From the NCBI RefSeq assembly GCF_030718995.1, contig NZ_CP132204.1, positions 3,720,001-3,784,000 on the forward strand: 64,000 nt of DNA, in the 5' to 3' direction. The notes under the pieces are model-generated. The model worked only from the letters and a program-made list of their open reading frames with translations, was not told where the DNA came from and did not search any database. The position numbers were made by a program, and so were the translations under genes. The DNA comes from Arthrobacter oryzae (lineage in GTDB: Bacteria; Actinomycetota; Actinomycetes; Actinomycetales; Micrococcaceae). Below, in pieces: positions 34,988 through 43,996 of the stretch (position 1 is the stretch's first letter; each line of letters begins with the position of its first letter).

Positions 34988-37900
34988 GGCGCCCCGATTG
35001 TCCGGGCAGAAGCGGCAGCCGCGGCGGTAACCGGCGGGTCGGTCCAGGGGCTGACGGGGTTGCCGATCCAGTAGCTGCCTGCGGGGACGGTCTCCCCACG
35101 CATGACGAGGGACGCGGGCCCGACAGTGCCGCCAGTCCCGATCCGTGCGGCCGGGAGGATGACGCCGTGTGGGCCCATGGTCGCCCCGGGATCGAGGGTT
35201 ACGGTGTCGATGCTCATCACCCGGTCGTGGAAGAGGTGCGTCTGGACCACGCATCCGCGGTTGACCGTGGAATTCGCGCCGAGCGTTACCAGGTCGGCTT
35301 CGGGAAGCCAATAACTTTCGCACCAGGTGCCGGAGCCGATACGGGCGCCGAGGGCCCGTAGCCACCACACCAGGGCAGGAGTTCCCGCGGCTGCCCGCGC
35401 GAACCAGGGCGCGGTGACCATTTCGATGAAGGTGTCCACGACCTCGTTGCGCCAGATGAACGAACTCCACAGCGGGTGTTCCCCGGGGCGGATCCGTCCC
35501 ACAAGCAGCCATTTGGCCGCCACTGAGCTGCCGGCCGCCACCGCGCCGGCGGCCAAGACCACCACGGTTCCCAGGAGCGCCGCGACCAAATAGCCGTCAA
35601 GGGTGGCGAGGAGGTCAAGGACGGCCAGGACGCTCACGGCGATGGCGGCGGTCAGGATCACCGGGACGGCCCGGCCCAGCTCCCAGCACGCCCGGTAGAT
35701 CTTCAGCCGCAATGAGGGCTTGAAGGTCAGGCTTTTGTCCATATCCATCCGTGCCCGCCGCAGCCGGACCGGAGGGCTGCCGAGCCAGGAAGTTCCGGAC
35801 TTTGCTTTGTGAGGTGTCGCAGAGAGGACCGCGACGAGGGAGTTTTTAGGGACGCTGCGCCCCGCGCCTGTCATGCCGGAATTGCCCAGGAACGCACGTT
35901 TTCCAATTTTGGCCCGCCCGATCTTCATCCATCCGCCGCCGAGTTCGTAGGAAGCGATCATGGTGTCATCGGCCAGGAACGCCCCGTCCCCGACCGTCGT
36001 CATCGTTGGCAACAACAACACAGTGGATGCTTCCACGTTCCGGCCCACGGTGGCTCCGAGGAGCCGCAGCCAGACGGGCGTGAAGAGGCTGGCGTACAAC
36101 GGAAAAAGCAGGTCCCGTGCGATATCGAGCACGCGTTCGGTGGCCCAGACCCGCCATCCGGTTAAACTGCGGACCCGGTAGTGTCCCGGAGTCAGCCCTA
36201 GGCCCAGCAGCCGGACGACGCCGGCGATAAGGATCATGTTGGAGACGAACCAGATGACCGCCGCTGCGGGGACCGCCCACAGCAGTACCGGCCAGGAGGA
36301 GGCGAGTGAGTCCTGGCCGCGAAGAGCCCGGACCACTAGGAGTGCCCCTGCTGCTCCTGAAATGAAGGGTATTGTGGCCAGCATCGCAGAGGCGAGGGCG
36401 TAGGCGGGGAACCAGAGCTTGGCACGTGCGGTTGCCGGTGGCGGGGCTGGCCACTCTTGGAGTGCTTTGCCAAGGCGTTGTGCTGGTGAACCGGCGAACC
36501 GCTGGTGGGCGCGGACCTTGCCCAGGACCGCAGAACCTGGGGCGATTTCAGCTCCTGCACCTATGCGCGTGCCGGGCATCAGGGTACTGCGCGAACCCAC
36601 GCTGGCGCCCGGGCCGACCCGGACATGTCCGATGTGCACCAGGTCGCCGTCGATCCACCAGCCCGAGAGGTCCACTTCGGGTTCGATCGAACAGCCTGTT
36701 CCCAGGCTCAGCATGCCGGTCACGGGCGGGACGGAATGCAGGTCCACGTCCTTGCCGATCTTCGCGCCGAGCGCACGCGCATAGTAAGGGACCCAAGGTG
36801 CTCCGGCCAGGCTGACGGCGCCTGACAGGTCCGAGATTTGTTCGGCCAGCCACAACCGCAGGTGGACTTTCCCGGAACGCGGATAACTGCCCGGGACGAC
36901 ACCGCGCAGCAGGAGCCGCGCCGCTCCGGCGGACACCGTCATCCGTCCCCAGGGGCTGACGAACACGGCCCAGGCAGCGAACACCCACCACCACGACACC
37001 TCCGGGGCCGCGCGTAGCACGCCCGCCGAACCGAGTACGTTGTTAATGGCCATCAGGTACGTCAGCCACCGCATGGACACCAGTAGCTGTAGCGGGATCC
37101 CGGCAAGGAGCTGGAAGACTTGGGACCTCATAGCGGTCGGCTTCACTGTGCGGTCGGATGCAGCGGCCGCTTCGCCTCCGCCGTCCGGGGCAGACAGGCG
37201 TGCCAGTTCCACCAGCGCCCCGAGCCGCGGGCGGGCGTAGATGTCCGAGACCGTGATCGTTGGGTAACGCACGCGCAGGGCCGAGACCAGCCGAGCCGCG
37301 GCGAGGCTGCCACCGCCGTGCGCGAAGAAGTCGGCATCCAGGCCTTCCGGGGCCGCGCCCAAAATATCTGCCCATTGCTCCACAATCCACGCGGACCGGT
37401 CATCCAAGGCCAGGCCTGGACCGGCGTCCCCTGAGGAGAAAGTGGAGTCTAGAGGCCAGGGCAGCGCGTTCCGGTCGACCTTGCCACTGGTCTTGACCGG
37501 AAGGGATTCCACGACGGCCAGCAGGGGTATGAGCGCCGCCGGCAGCCGCGCGGCGAGAAGACTTCGCGCTTCGGTCAGGTCGGGGGAAGTCTCCGGCGCC
37601 GGTGCAATGTATCCGACGAGTATCTGGTTTCCTGCGGCTGTGGTTTGGACTGCGGCGGCCGCGGCGTGGATGCCCGGCAGGGCCTGGAGGGCTGCGTCGA
37701 TTTCGCCGAGTTCGATCCGACGGCCGCCGAGTTTGACCTGTTCATCGGCGCGCCCGACAAAGATCAGGCCCTCGTTCTCATAGCGGACCAGATCGCCGCT
37801 GCGGTAGGCGCGGTCCCAGTCGAGGGTGTCCATGGGCGCGTATTTCTCCGCGTCTTTGGCAGGGTCGAGGTATCTTGCCAGGCCTACACCGCCAATGATC

Positions 37901-38919
37901 AGTTCCCCGATCTCACCCTCTGCTACGGGGATACCGGCCGGGTCGACGACGGCCAGGTCCCAGCCGTCCAGGGGCAGCCCGATCCGCACCGGACCGGTTC
38001 CTCCCATTTGTGCGGCGCAGGCCACCACTGTGGCCTCGGTTGGTCCGTAGGTGTTCCAGACTTCGCGTTCGTCTACGGCCAGCCGGGCGGCGAGTTCCGG
38101 CGGACAGGCCTCACCCCCGAAGATCAGGAGCCGGACGGCCTCAAGTGACTCGGCCGGCCAGAGTCCGGCGAGGGTGGGGACCGTGGAGACGACGGTGATG
38201 CCGTTGCTGATCAGCCACGGACCCAGGTCCATTCCGGTCCGAACCAAGGATCGGGGAGCCGGGACCAAGCAGGCTCCGTTGCGCCAGGCCAGCCACATTT
38301 CTTCGCAGGACGCGTCGAACGCCACGGACAGCCCAGCCAGGACGCGGTCGGAGTTGTTCAGAGGCTCGACCGGCAGGAACAGGCGCGCTTCGGCGTCTAT
38401 GAATGCCGCAGCTGAGCGGTGCGTGACTGCCACGCCTTTCGGCGTGCCGGTCGATCCGGAAGTGAAGATCACCCAGGCATCGTCTGCCGGTGTCGCCTGC
38501 CGCGGTGCCGGGAAGGGCCGCACCCTCTCTGGGGAGGTGATGATCTCACCGGCACGCAGGATGCCGGCGACGCCGGCTTCTTCAAAGACCAGGCGTGCCC
38601 GCTCGTCCGGGTCGTCGGCGTCTACGGGAACGTAGGCGGCACCGACATAGAGAGTTGCGAGAATCGCTATGTACAGCTCGTTAGTCCCGGAAGGGATCCG
38701 CACCCCGACCTTGTCGCCAGCGCCGATCCCGGACTGATGCAGACGACGGCCGTAGGCTTTTACCTCACGGAGCAGTTCCGCATAACTGAGCGAGGTCCGC
38801 CCGTCGTCGAGCGCCGAGGAGTCAGGGAACCGTTCGGCGGTTTCCACCAGAATCCGAACCAGAGTGCGCGGCGGGGCAGCGTCGGCAGCGCGGGCTAGCT
38901 GCGCGTTGTGAGCTGTCAC
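34984..38919 (-). CDS. Pls/PosA-type single-module NRPS (poly-amino-acid synthetase-like)
   Basis: A 1311-residue membrane NRPS. Adenylation domain, residues 1-500: VIFTSGSTGTPKGVAVTH (A3), FDASCEEMW (A4), NTYGPTEATV (A5), YRSGDLVRY (A7), GRADEQVKLGGRRIELGEID (A8), KTSGKVDRNALP (A10). The carrier domain has AHGGGS (Ser538). The rest has membrane segments alternating with left-handed beta-helix hexapeptide regions (VGPGASVGSRSTLMPGTRIG and others), exactly the layout of epsilon-poly-L-lysine synthetase Pls. Position 239 (GrsA numbering) in FDASCEEMW is Glu, fitting a cationic substrate (inference). Start is GTG at 38919. Product unknown, probably a homo-poly amino acid or a short isopeptide. 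Confidence 0.92.
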   Translation of the reverse strand: MTAHNAQLARAADAAPPRTLVRILVETAERFPDSSALDDGRTSLSYAELLREVKAYGRRLHQSGIGAGDKVGVRIPSGTNELYIAILATLYVGAAYVPVDADDPDERARLVFEEAGVAGILRAGEIITSPERVRPFPAPRQATPADDAWVIFTSGSTGTPKGVAVTHRSAAAFIDAEARLFLPVEPLNNSDRVLAGLSVAFDASCEEMWLAWRNGACLVPAPRSLVRTGMDLGPWLISNGITVVSTVPTLAGLWPAESLEAVRLLIFGGEACPPELAARLAVDEREVWNTYGPTEATVVACAAQMGGTGPVRIGLPLDGWDLAVVDPAGIPVAEGEIGELIIGGVGLARYLDPAKDAEKYAPMDTLDWDRAYRSGDLVRYENEGLIFVGRADEQVKLGGRRIELGEIDAALQALPGIHAAAAAVQTTAAGNQILVGYIAPAPETSPDLTEARSLLAARLPAALIPLLAVVESLPVKTSGKVDRNALPWPLDSTFSSGDAGPGLALDDRSAWIVEQWADILGAAPEGLDADFFAHGGGSLAAARLVSALRVRYPTITVSDIYARPRLGALVELARLSAPDGGGEAAAASDRTVKPTAMRSQVFQLLAGIPLQLLVSMRWLTYLMAINNVLGSAGVLRAAPEVSWWWVFAAWAVFVSPWGRMTVSAGAARLLLRGVVPGSYPRSGKVHLRLWLAEQISDLSGAVSLAGAPWVPYYARALGAKIGKDVDLHSVPPVTGMLSLGTGCSIEPEVDLSGWWIDGDLVHIGHVRVGPGASVGSRSTLMPGTRIGAGAEIAPGSAVLGKVRAHQRFAGSPAQRLGKALQEWPAPPPATARAKLWFPAYALASAMLATIPFISGAAGALLVVRALRGQDSLASSWPVLLWAVPAAAVIWFVSNMILIAGVVRLLGLGLTPGHYRVRSLTGWRVWATERVLDIARDLLFPLYASLFTPVWLRLLGATVGRNVEASTVLLLPTMTTVGDGAFLADDTMIASYELGGGWMKIGRAKIGKRAFLGNSGMTGAGRSVPKNSLVAVLSATPHKAKSGTSWLGSPPVRLRRARMDMDKSLTFKPSLRLKIYRACWELGRAVPVILTAAIAVSVLAVLDLLATLDGYLVAALLGTVVVLAAGAVAAGSSVAAKWLLVGRIRPGEHPLWSSFIWRNEVVDTFIEMVTAPWFARAAAGTPALVWWLRALGARIGSGTWCESYWLPEADLVTLGANSTVNRGCVVQTHLFHDRVMSIDTVTLDPGATMGPHGVILPAARIGTGGTVGPASLVMRGETVPAGSYWIGNPVSPWTDPPVTAAAAASARTIGAP

Positions 38920-39140
38920 TATCCCAGTTTCTCCGAAACGGGCTCTGACATCACGCTTCCGTGCTAATCAGTCGCCGCATTGGCGAATGTTACCCCGCTC
39001 CTGCAGGGCGCACTCGGTCGGACGGAGCCCGGATATCCGGAAATGGAGGAAACGCGCGAAATCTCGGCTCTAAGACGATGCCCTGGAGCGATCCCCATGC
39101 ACTACTCTCTAGGGAACGGGACCTGCCAGGTGCGAAGTGG

Positions 39141-39168
39141 TTACAACATAGACCATCGGGCGTATTAT
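39141..39168 (+). promoter_or_regulatory. Promoter candidate for a leaderless transcript
   Basis: TTACAA (39141-39146), 16-bp spacer, TATTAT (39163-39168), then only 6 nt to ATG at 39175. That places the transcription start at or next to the A of the ATG, as in leaderless actinobacterial mRNAs. Confidence 0.5.
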
Positions 39169-39174
39169 CGGGCA

Positions 39175-39684
39175 ATGCAAGACCCGGACCAAGGGGAGTT
39201 GAGACGTCGGCTGGAATTGGCGGCGCCCTTCTTTCGCGACCTTGGACACCTAGTTTTTGAAACGTATGCCGCAGCCGGGATCCTCAACGCCCTGCCGGAT
39301 GGTTCCTTCCCTGTCGCCGATGCCCGCTTCCACAGGACAGCTGAGGGCCTGACTTACCATCCGCATGGCCCGGTCTACTTCACCGTCACCCGAGCCGGGG
39401 AGCTGAGGCTCGGCCAGGACGTCGGAATTCCGCTCACGGAGGCGATAGGTGCATATGTGCAGCTGGCGCGGGAGCAGGAACTGGAGGACGCCGGGCCGGA
39501 AGAAGGTGCAACCGAAGGGTTCCCGCCACCTCGTCTCGTTTTGGACTCCGACACGTCCCGGCTCTACATTGCGGACGTCACCCGGACTCGTCAGACCGGG
39601 TCCGGACAGGGCTACGTACCGGTGGAGCAGTACATCAAAGAACGTGCCCGGCTGTTCGTCGAAGCCTTCCGGGCTGCGCGCTGA
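39175..39684 (+). CDS. Hypothetical protein, 169 residues
   Basis: The ATG at 39175 has no ribosome binding site but sits 6 nt after a TATTAT box, so a leaderless start is proposed; the open frame reaches back to 38980. The protein begins MQDPDQGELRRRLELAAPFF and has a helical first part, a beta-rich middle (VYFTVTRAGELRLGQDVGI) and a helical end (PVEQYIKERARLFVEAFRAA). No family recognised. Transcribed divergently from the Pls-like operon. Confidence 0.65.
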   Translation: MQDPDQGELRRRLELAAPFFRDLGHLVFETYAAAGILNALPDGSFPVADARFHRTAEGLTYHPHGPVYFTVTRAGELRLGQDVGIPLTEAIGAYVQLAREQELEDAGPEEGATEGFPPPRLVLDSDTSRLYIADVTRTRQTGSGQGYVPVEQYIKERARLFVEAFRAAR

Positions 39685-39731
39685 AATAACAGCGCCGGTA
39701 CCGCGAGGCCAGCCGGGACCGGACGGGCATC

Positions 39732-39968
39732 CTAGCCCTGGGTCCCAAGAACGGCAGCAACGCTGTGGTGGAGAACGAATTCCGGCGTTCCGTCCCCATC
39801 GACGGTTCCGGCCGAGACGTAGTAACTGTGTCCCATTCCGGGGCCGCCAGCTGCCCTGTCAAGGGCTTTGAGTGCGGACTGCGTCAGTACCCCCTCAGGT
39901 CCCGCGGCCCGGAGTTCAGCCAACTCCTCGGGGCTCAGTTTTTCGACGAGGTGGGTAACGTCCTTCAT
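39732..39968 (-). CDS. Small family-B protein (DRAAGGPG motif), copy 1
   Basis: ATG at 39968 has GAGGAG 4 nt upstream. The 78-residue product has an N-terminal helix (LVEKLSPEELAELRAAGPEGVL), then LKALDRAAGGPGMGHSYYVSAGTV and a short beta end (FVLHHSVAAVLG). The protein at 48801-49067 shares LxPEDLALLxxxGPxxLL, DAIDRAAGGPGEGRGYYVVRG and the terminal strand. An unnamed small family, probably lineage-restricted; function unknown. Confidence 0.75.
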   Translation of the reverse strand: MKDVTHLVEKLSPEELAELRAAGPEGVLTQSALKALDRAAGGPGMGHSYYVSAGTVDGDGTPEFVLHHSVAAVLGTQG

Positions 39969-39999
39969 CGGGCTCCTCAGCGGGCGACAAGCAACTAGT

Positions 40000-40462
40000 G
40001 CGTTATGAGCCCAGCTTAGTGCGTGACGGCCCGCGTGACGGCCCACACCGCTGTGCTCAAGCGGAAATAATTGCGGACCTCAAACATTGGTGCAAGGACA
40101 ACGCAGGCTATATGCGAATGTAACGCGCAAGATCTCCGGCAGGCCGTGGGATGCAACGAAGGCCCGCCCATGGGGGACAGGCGGGCCTTCGCAACTAAAC
40201 GCTACATCGCTCTTGTATAGCTATCGAGTGGATGAGAGTGGAAGCCTAAATTGGCTCACCACCTTAACCGGGGCGTAAAGCAGATCCTGTCTACGCAGCG
40301 GTCGGGCCAACGCGCGTGCTGGTGTCTGGGCCGGATTCCGCTCTCGCGCCGATGCGGACCAAACCGAACGGCTGATTGGCACCGACCAGGTCATTGATCG
40401 CTACAAAATTATGGCTCCGGCTGGTAACTTGCGGGAAATGGACGCAAGCTGAGTAAGGGGTC
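40000..40462. other. Intergenic region with one hairpin, no gene seen
   Basis: Between two divergent genes. Apart from the hairpin at 40159-40189 I see no ribosome binding site plus coding-like frame and no clear promoter. Confidence 0.45.
40159..40189. terminator. Perfect 10-bp hairpin, probable terminator
   Basis: AAGGCCCGCC (40159-40168) pairs with GGCGGGCCTT (40180-40189) around an 11-nt loop. There is no long T run; it resembles the GC-rich bidirectional terminators of actinobacteria. Confidence 0.6.
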
Positions 40463-41197
40463 ATGAGGAGTGTGCGTGATCGCGCTCCCGTTGCACAGGA
40501 AGGACCTGGAATTCCTAAACCAAAACGGCAACCCAATCCGTTGTTGAGCAAGTACCTCAACGTAAGCCACCCCACCAATGCGAAAGCCAGCGACCTCGGA
40601 GTGCTCAAGCCGATCGAGCCCGCCGCCAGGCGGGAGGGGAAGCCCCTCCTCGGCGATGATCAGGTCTATGTGATGAAGTATGGGAGCGAATACCACACGT
40701 CGTGGTGCGAGGTTGTGGCGGACAAGTGGGCTCACGCACCCAGAGGACTGCTGGTTTCCATGGTGGCCGACGTAGGGGTGCGGACCCGTTGCCCGGAATG
40801 CGACCGGGCCTTGAAGGCCGCCAGAACGTCGTCTGCCGAGCAATATCAGGCGCAAGCCCCGCCCCCTCCGGCACGCCTGCCGCGTGGCGCGGTGATCCCG
40901 CTGCGGGTCGTGGGGGCCGCCCATGGAATCCTCTTTCTGGCGGCGGCGGCGGAGTTTCAGAACCGTCTGAGGGAGACCGCGGTAGAGCCGGCCACCCCGC
41001 TGCTCGTGGACGGCCGGCGGGAGGGGATGGTGGTGCGGGTGGACGCCGCCCGCGAAGAACCACTCCTGGTGGTTCAGTTGGATCCTCGCGCCACGTTCCG
41101 CGATGGTTCGTACCAGGTTCGCCTGCGTCGTCCTCTGCAGCGCTCGGCGACCAAACCCTATGCTGTGGACTCCGTTGAATCGGCACCGTGGGCGTAG
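40463..41197 (+). CDS. Hypothetical protein with a CxxC pair, 244 residues
   Basis: ATG at 40463 follows AAGGGG closely. The central part reads VYVMKYGSEYHTSWCEVVADKW and RTRCPECDRALKAAR: one Cys plus a CxxC pair, possibly a small metal site. The C-terminal half (GAVIPLRVVGAAHGILFLA, VEPATPLLVDGRREGMVV) looks beta-rich. Not assigned to a family. An opposite-strand frame over the same DNA is rejected for its R/P/S-rich, random composition. Confidence 0.6.
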   Translation: MRSVRDRAPVAQEGPGIPKPKRQPNPLLSKYLNVSHPTNAKASDLGVLKPIEPAARREGKPLLGDDQVYVMKYGSEYHTSWCEVVADKWAHAPRGLLVSMVADVGVRTRCPECDRALKAARTSSAEQYQAQAPPPPARLPRGAVIPLRVVGAAHGILFLAAAAEFQNRLRETAVEPATPLLVDGRREGMVVRVDAAREEPLLVVQLDPRATFRDGSYQVRLRRPLQRSATKPYAVDSVESAPWA

Positions 41198-41388
41198 CAG
41201 GCGCACACCCGCTGGCGACGACGGCCAGAGGAATTTGAGCAGGATGCCAGCATCTGCGGACGCCTGGCCCCGGGCGTTCATTTCGCGCTGATATAGCTGC
41301 TTTGCGTGCAGGGTGTAGCACCTGGCCGTCTCTGCGATGTGGCTGTGCCACAGGGACGTCACGAAAAGTTGGCTTTGGAGGCATATAG

Positions 41389-42324
41389 ATGACGCAATCA
41401 GGCGGGGCATGGACGCCGGGGGACCAGTCGTGGGTACGGGACAATCTGCGCGAAGCCCTGGACCGTCTTGTCGAACAGGGCTATACCGTCAGCGGTGGCC
41501 ACAGCGACGACCCGGAGCTTATCGACCCCCAGGGCCTGGCCGTGGACACCTGGAGGGAAGACTACCCCTACGAGGAACGGATGACACGGGAAGACTACGA
41601 CCTCGAAAAGTACCGGTTGCAGATCGAGCTGCTCAAGTTTCAATACTGGAGCCAGGACCACGGCCTCAAGGTCGTGATCGTTTTCGAAGGACGGGACGCC
41701 GCCGGCAAGGGCGGAACAATCAAGCGCTTCACTGAGCACCTGGATCCCCGCTCGGCCCGAACTGTAGCGCTGAGCAAACCCTCCGACCGTGAGCAGGGCC
41801 AGTGGTATTTCCAGCGCTATGTCCAGCAGCTGCCGACTGCCGGCGAAATTGTGATGTTCGACCGCTCCTGGTACAACCGTGCCAACGTGGAGCGGGTCAT
41901 GGGCTTCTGCTCGGACGAGGAGTATGAAACCTTCATGGGGCAGGCGCCCTTGTTCGAGAAGATGCTCGTGGACTCCGGAATCCACTTGATCAAGTTTTGG
42001 TTCTCCGTAACCCGCCGCGAGCAGCGAACCCGCTTCGCGATCCGCCAAATCGACCCCGTAAGGCGCTGGAAGCTTTCGCCCATGGACCTGGCTTCACTGG
42101 ACCGGTGGGAGGACTACACGACAGCCAAGGAGGACACGTTCCTGCGTACTGACACCGATCACGCACCCTGGATCACGATCAAGTCCAACGACAAGAAAAG
42201 GGCGCGGGTCAACGCCATGCGCTTCTTCCTCAATCAGTTCGACTACGACGACAAAGACGCCTCAGTGGTCTACGGCCCGGACCCGCTCATCGTCCGCCGC
42301 GGCCGCGAAGCAGCCGGGGACTAA
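41389..42324 (+). CDS. ppk2: Polyphosphate kinase 2 (PPK2 family), copy 1
   Basis: A 311-residue class-I-like PPK2. GGAGG precedes the ATG by 7 nt. Walker A is GRDAAGKGGT (Lys107) followed by IKRFTEHLDPR; Walker B is FDRSWYNRANVERVMGF; the lid is SVTRREQRTRFAIRQIDPVR and RWKLSPMDLASLDRW. PPK2 uses polyphosphate to phosphorylate nucleotides, or the reverse. Nearly identical in length and very similar in sequence to the 54112-55047 copy. It ends convergently with the HAD gene (4-nt overlap). Confidence 0.95.
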   Translation: MTQSGGAWTPGDQSWVRDNLREALDRLVEQGYTVSGGHSDDPELIDPQGLAVDTWREDYPYEERMTREDYDLEKYRLQIELLKFQYWSQDHGLKVVIVFEGRDAAGKGGTIKRFTEHLDPRSARTVALSKPSDREQGQWYFQRYVQQLPTAGEIVMFDRSWYNRANVERVMGFCSDEEYETFMGQAPLFEKMLVDSGIHLIKFWFSVTRREQRTRFAIRQIDPVRRWKLSPMDLASLDRWEDYTTAKEDTFLRTDTDHAPWITIKSNDKKRARVNAMRFFLNQFDYDDKDASVVYGPDPLIVRRGREAAGD

Positions 42325-43064
42325 TTCGTGTGCGTCCCGGCCAGGATAGCCGGGATGCTACTGACGCCGTCCAGGATGTGGTGGTGCGGATATTGCGCGA
42401 GGGCCGAACGGTCCAGCTTTCCCGTCAGCACGCCTACCGCCGTGACGCCCGCGCGGGTGGCGGCGAGCAGGTCGTTGGCGGTGTCCCCGGCGGCCAGCAC
42501 TTCGTGGACGCCCTGGACTCCGGTGAGTTCCATGGTCCGGTGGATCATGTACGGTGCGGGCCGGCCGGAGGCCACGTCGTCGGCGCAGACCACGGCATCG
42601 AGCACGATGCCGGTGCCGGCGTTGCTGCCCCTGGCGGAGCCGATACTACGCACGCTGCCGCCGCCGTCGTCCGCTACGGTCCAGCCCAGCCCCGCAAGCA
42701 GTGGCTCCGCGACGTCGCGGGAGAAGCCGGTAGTGAGCGCGACCTTGATTCCGCGGTCCTGCAGTTCGCGGATGGCGTCCTCGACGCCGGTTAGCGGCAC
42801 GGGCGGGTTGGCCGCGTAGGAATCAGCCAGCAGTTGCTTGAACCGGGCGAAGGCGTTCCTGACGGTGTCAGGGGTGGAGATTCCGCCGCCGCGTTCGATG
42901 AGTGCGGTGATGGCTTCAACTTTGTCTGCGCCCATCCATTCCTGGACGGCCTCGGGCGTGGTCGCGGCGCCGGTTTCTTCAACTGCACGGGCCAGCGCCA
43001 CGTAAACGTCGCCGTGTTCATCGATGGTGGTTCCTGCCATGTCGCAGACGACGAGCTTAATCAT
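42321..43064 (-). CDS. PhnX-like phosphonatase-family HAD hydrolase (TIGR03351 type)
   Basis: A 247-residue HAD protein. The nucleophile motif is VVCDMAGTTIDE, motif II KVALTTGFSRD, and motif III VLAAGDTANDLLAATRAGV. DMAGTT in place of the usual DLDGT is typical of the phosphonatase branch. The start at 43064 overlaps the GntR gene end by 8 nt. This PhnX-like group is known to travel with an FAD oxidoreductase of the TIGR03364 type and a phosphonate transporter, exactly as here; the reaction is probably C-P cleavage of a phosphono-aldehyde (inference). Confidence 0.88.
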   Translation of the reverse strand: MIKLVVCDMAGTTIDEHGDVYVALARAVEETGAATTPEAVQEWMGADKVEAITALIERGGGISTPDTVRNAFARFKQLLADSYAANPPVPLTGVEDAIRELQDRGIKVALTTGFSRDVAEPLLAGLGWTVADDGGGSVRSIGSARGSNAGTGIVLDAVVCADDVASGRPAPYMIHRTMELTGVQGVHEVLAAGDTANDLLAATRAGVTAVGVLTGKLDRSALAQYPHHHILDGVSSIPAILAGTHTN

Positions 43065-43833
43065 GGGTTCCGTTAGCGCTTTCTGTGTGGACGCGGACCA
43101 GGGCTGCGCGCCGGTCCACGGTGTTGTCGATGGTGAAGTTGGTGAGGGACGGCAGATAGCAGTCTTCGGAGTATTCAAGGGGCTGCCCGTCAGCTGATGA
43201 GGTGAGCCGGCGTTCGCGCAGCAGGGGAGTGCCCGGGGCCTGGTTCAGCAACTCGGCGTCTTCGTCGGTGGCGGCCACGGCGTCAATAGTGTGTCGGGCG
43301 CCGTGCAGGTCAACGCCATGTGCCTTGAGGAACGCGAAAATGGAGCCGGAGTCCGTGTCGAAGTCAAAGAGCAGGCGGCCCACTTCCGGGACGAAGCTGG
43401 TGCGTTCAATCATGGCCGGTGTCCCGTCCAGGAAACGGACCCTCAAGACCTCCACCACCTTCGTTCCGGCAGGCACGCCGAGCTGCTCGGCGGCCTCAAT
43501 AGCGGGTTCTCGGAGGGCTACTTCCAGGGTCTTCTGCCCGGGGACCTTTCCGATTCCCACGGCCCACTCCGTGAAGGAGTTGAACGTGGAGAAGGATTGT
43601 GACGGAACGGCGGCGCGGACCATGGGGGACCGGCCCCGGCCGCCCGTCAAAACTCCCTCGGAGCGGAGTGCGGCCAGCGCCTGGCGGATGGGTCCCCGGG
43701 ATGTTCCGAACTCACGGCACAGCTCAGCTTCACTGGGCAGCTGAAAGCCTGGAGGCCAGGAACCGTCCGAGATCCGGCGCGCGAATTCCTCGCTGAGTCG
43801 AAGGTGAAGGGGAGCGTTCTGCTGGGTAGTCAC
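43057..43833 (-). CDS. GntR/HutC-family regulator of the phosphonate locus
   Basis: A 258-residue regulator. GTG at 43833 is chosen (start VTTQQNAPLHLRLSEEFARR). The N-terminal winged helix (LPSEAELCREFGTSRGPIRQALAALRSEGVL) is GntR; the C-terminal UTRA domain (VEVLRVRFLDGTPAMIERTSFV, PLLRERRLTSSADGQPLEY) is HutC-type. Operators of the form TTGTATATACAA lie next to its start and between it and the divergent oxidoreductase, so it likely represses both directions. The ligand is probably a phosphonate (inference from context). Confidence 0.9.
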   Translation of the reverse strand: MTTQQNAPLHLRLSEEFARRISDGSWPPGFQLPSEAELCREFGTSRGPIRQALAALRSEGVLTGGRGRSPMVRAAVPSQSFSTFNSFTEWAVGIGKVPGQKTLEVALREPAIEAAEQLGVPAGTKVVEVLRVRFLDGTPAMIERTSFVPEVGRLLFDFDTDSGSIFAFLKAHGVDLHGARHTIDAVAATDEDAELLNQAPGTPLLRERRLTSSADGQPLEYSEDCYLPSLTNFTIDNTVDRRAALVRVHTESANGTHD

Positions 43834-43835
43834 AA

Positions 43836-43847
43836 GTTGATAATACA
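43836..43847. promoter_or_regulatory. GntR operator, regulator-proximal
   Basis: TTGATAATACAA, a one-mismatch-per-arm relative of the palindrome 100 bp away. It abuts the GntR start codon, suggesting autorepression. Confidence 0.6.
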
Positions 43848-43935
43848 AGTTACCGTGGCTGTTTTCCCGACCCTTCGGCTTGAAATGGTGAATTTGCGGT
43901 GAATGAACCGCGCTCAAAGTTAAGACTCAGCAAAC

Positions 43936-43947
43936 TTGTATATACAA
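43936..43947. promoter_or_regulatory. GntR operator, operon-proximal
   Basis: TTGTATATACAA, a perfect 12-bp palindrome inside AACTTGTATATACAACA. It lies 50 bp ahead of the oxidoreductase start, probably overlapping its promoter. Confidence 0.65.
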
Positions 43948-43996
43948 CAGCCGATCTGGCTTGATTCCTCTTTCCGCGACGTCCAGTGTCTACGTT

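Noticed and set aside
40605..41444. Minus-strand frame opposite the CxxC hypothetical protein
   Set aside because: Pro/Arg/Ser-rich random composition; the plus strand has a start signal and plausible protein sequence.
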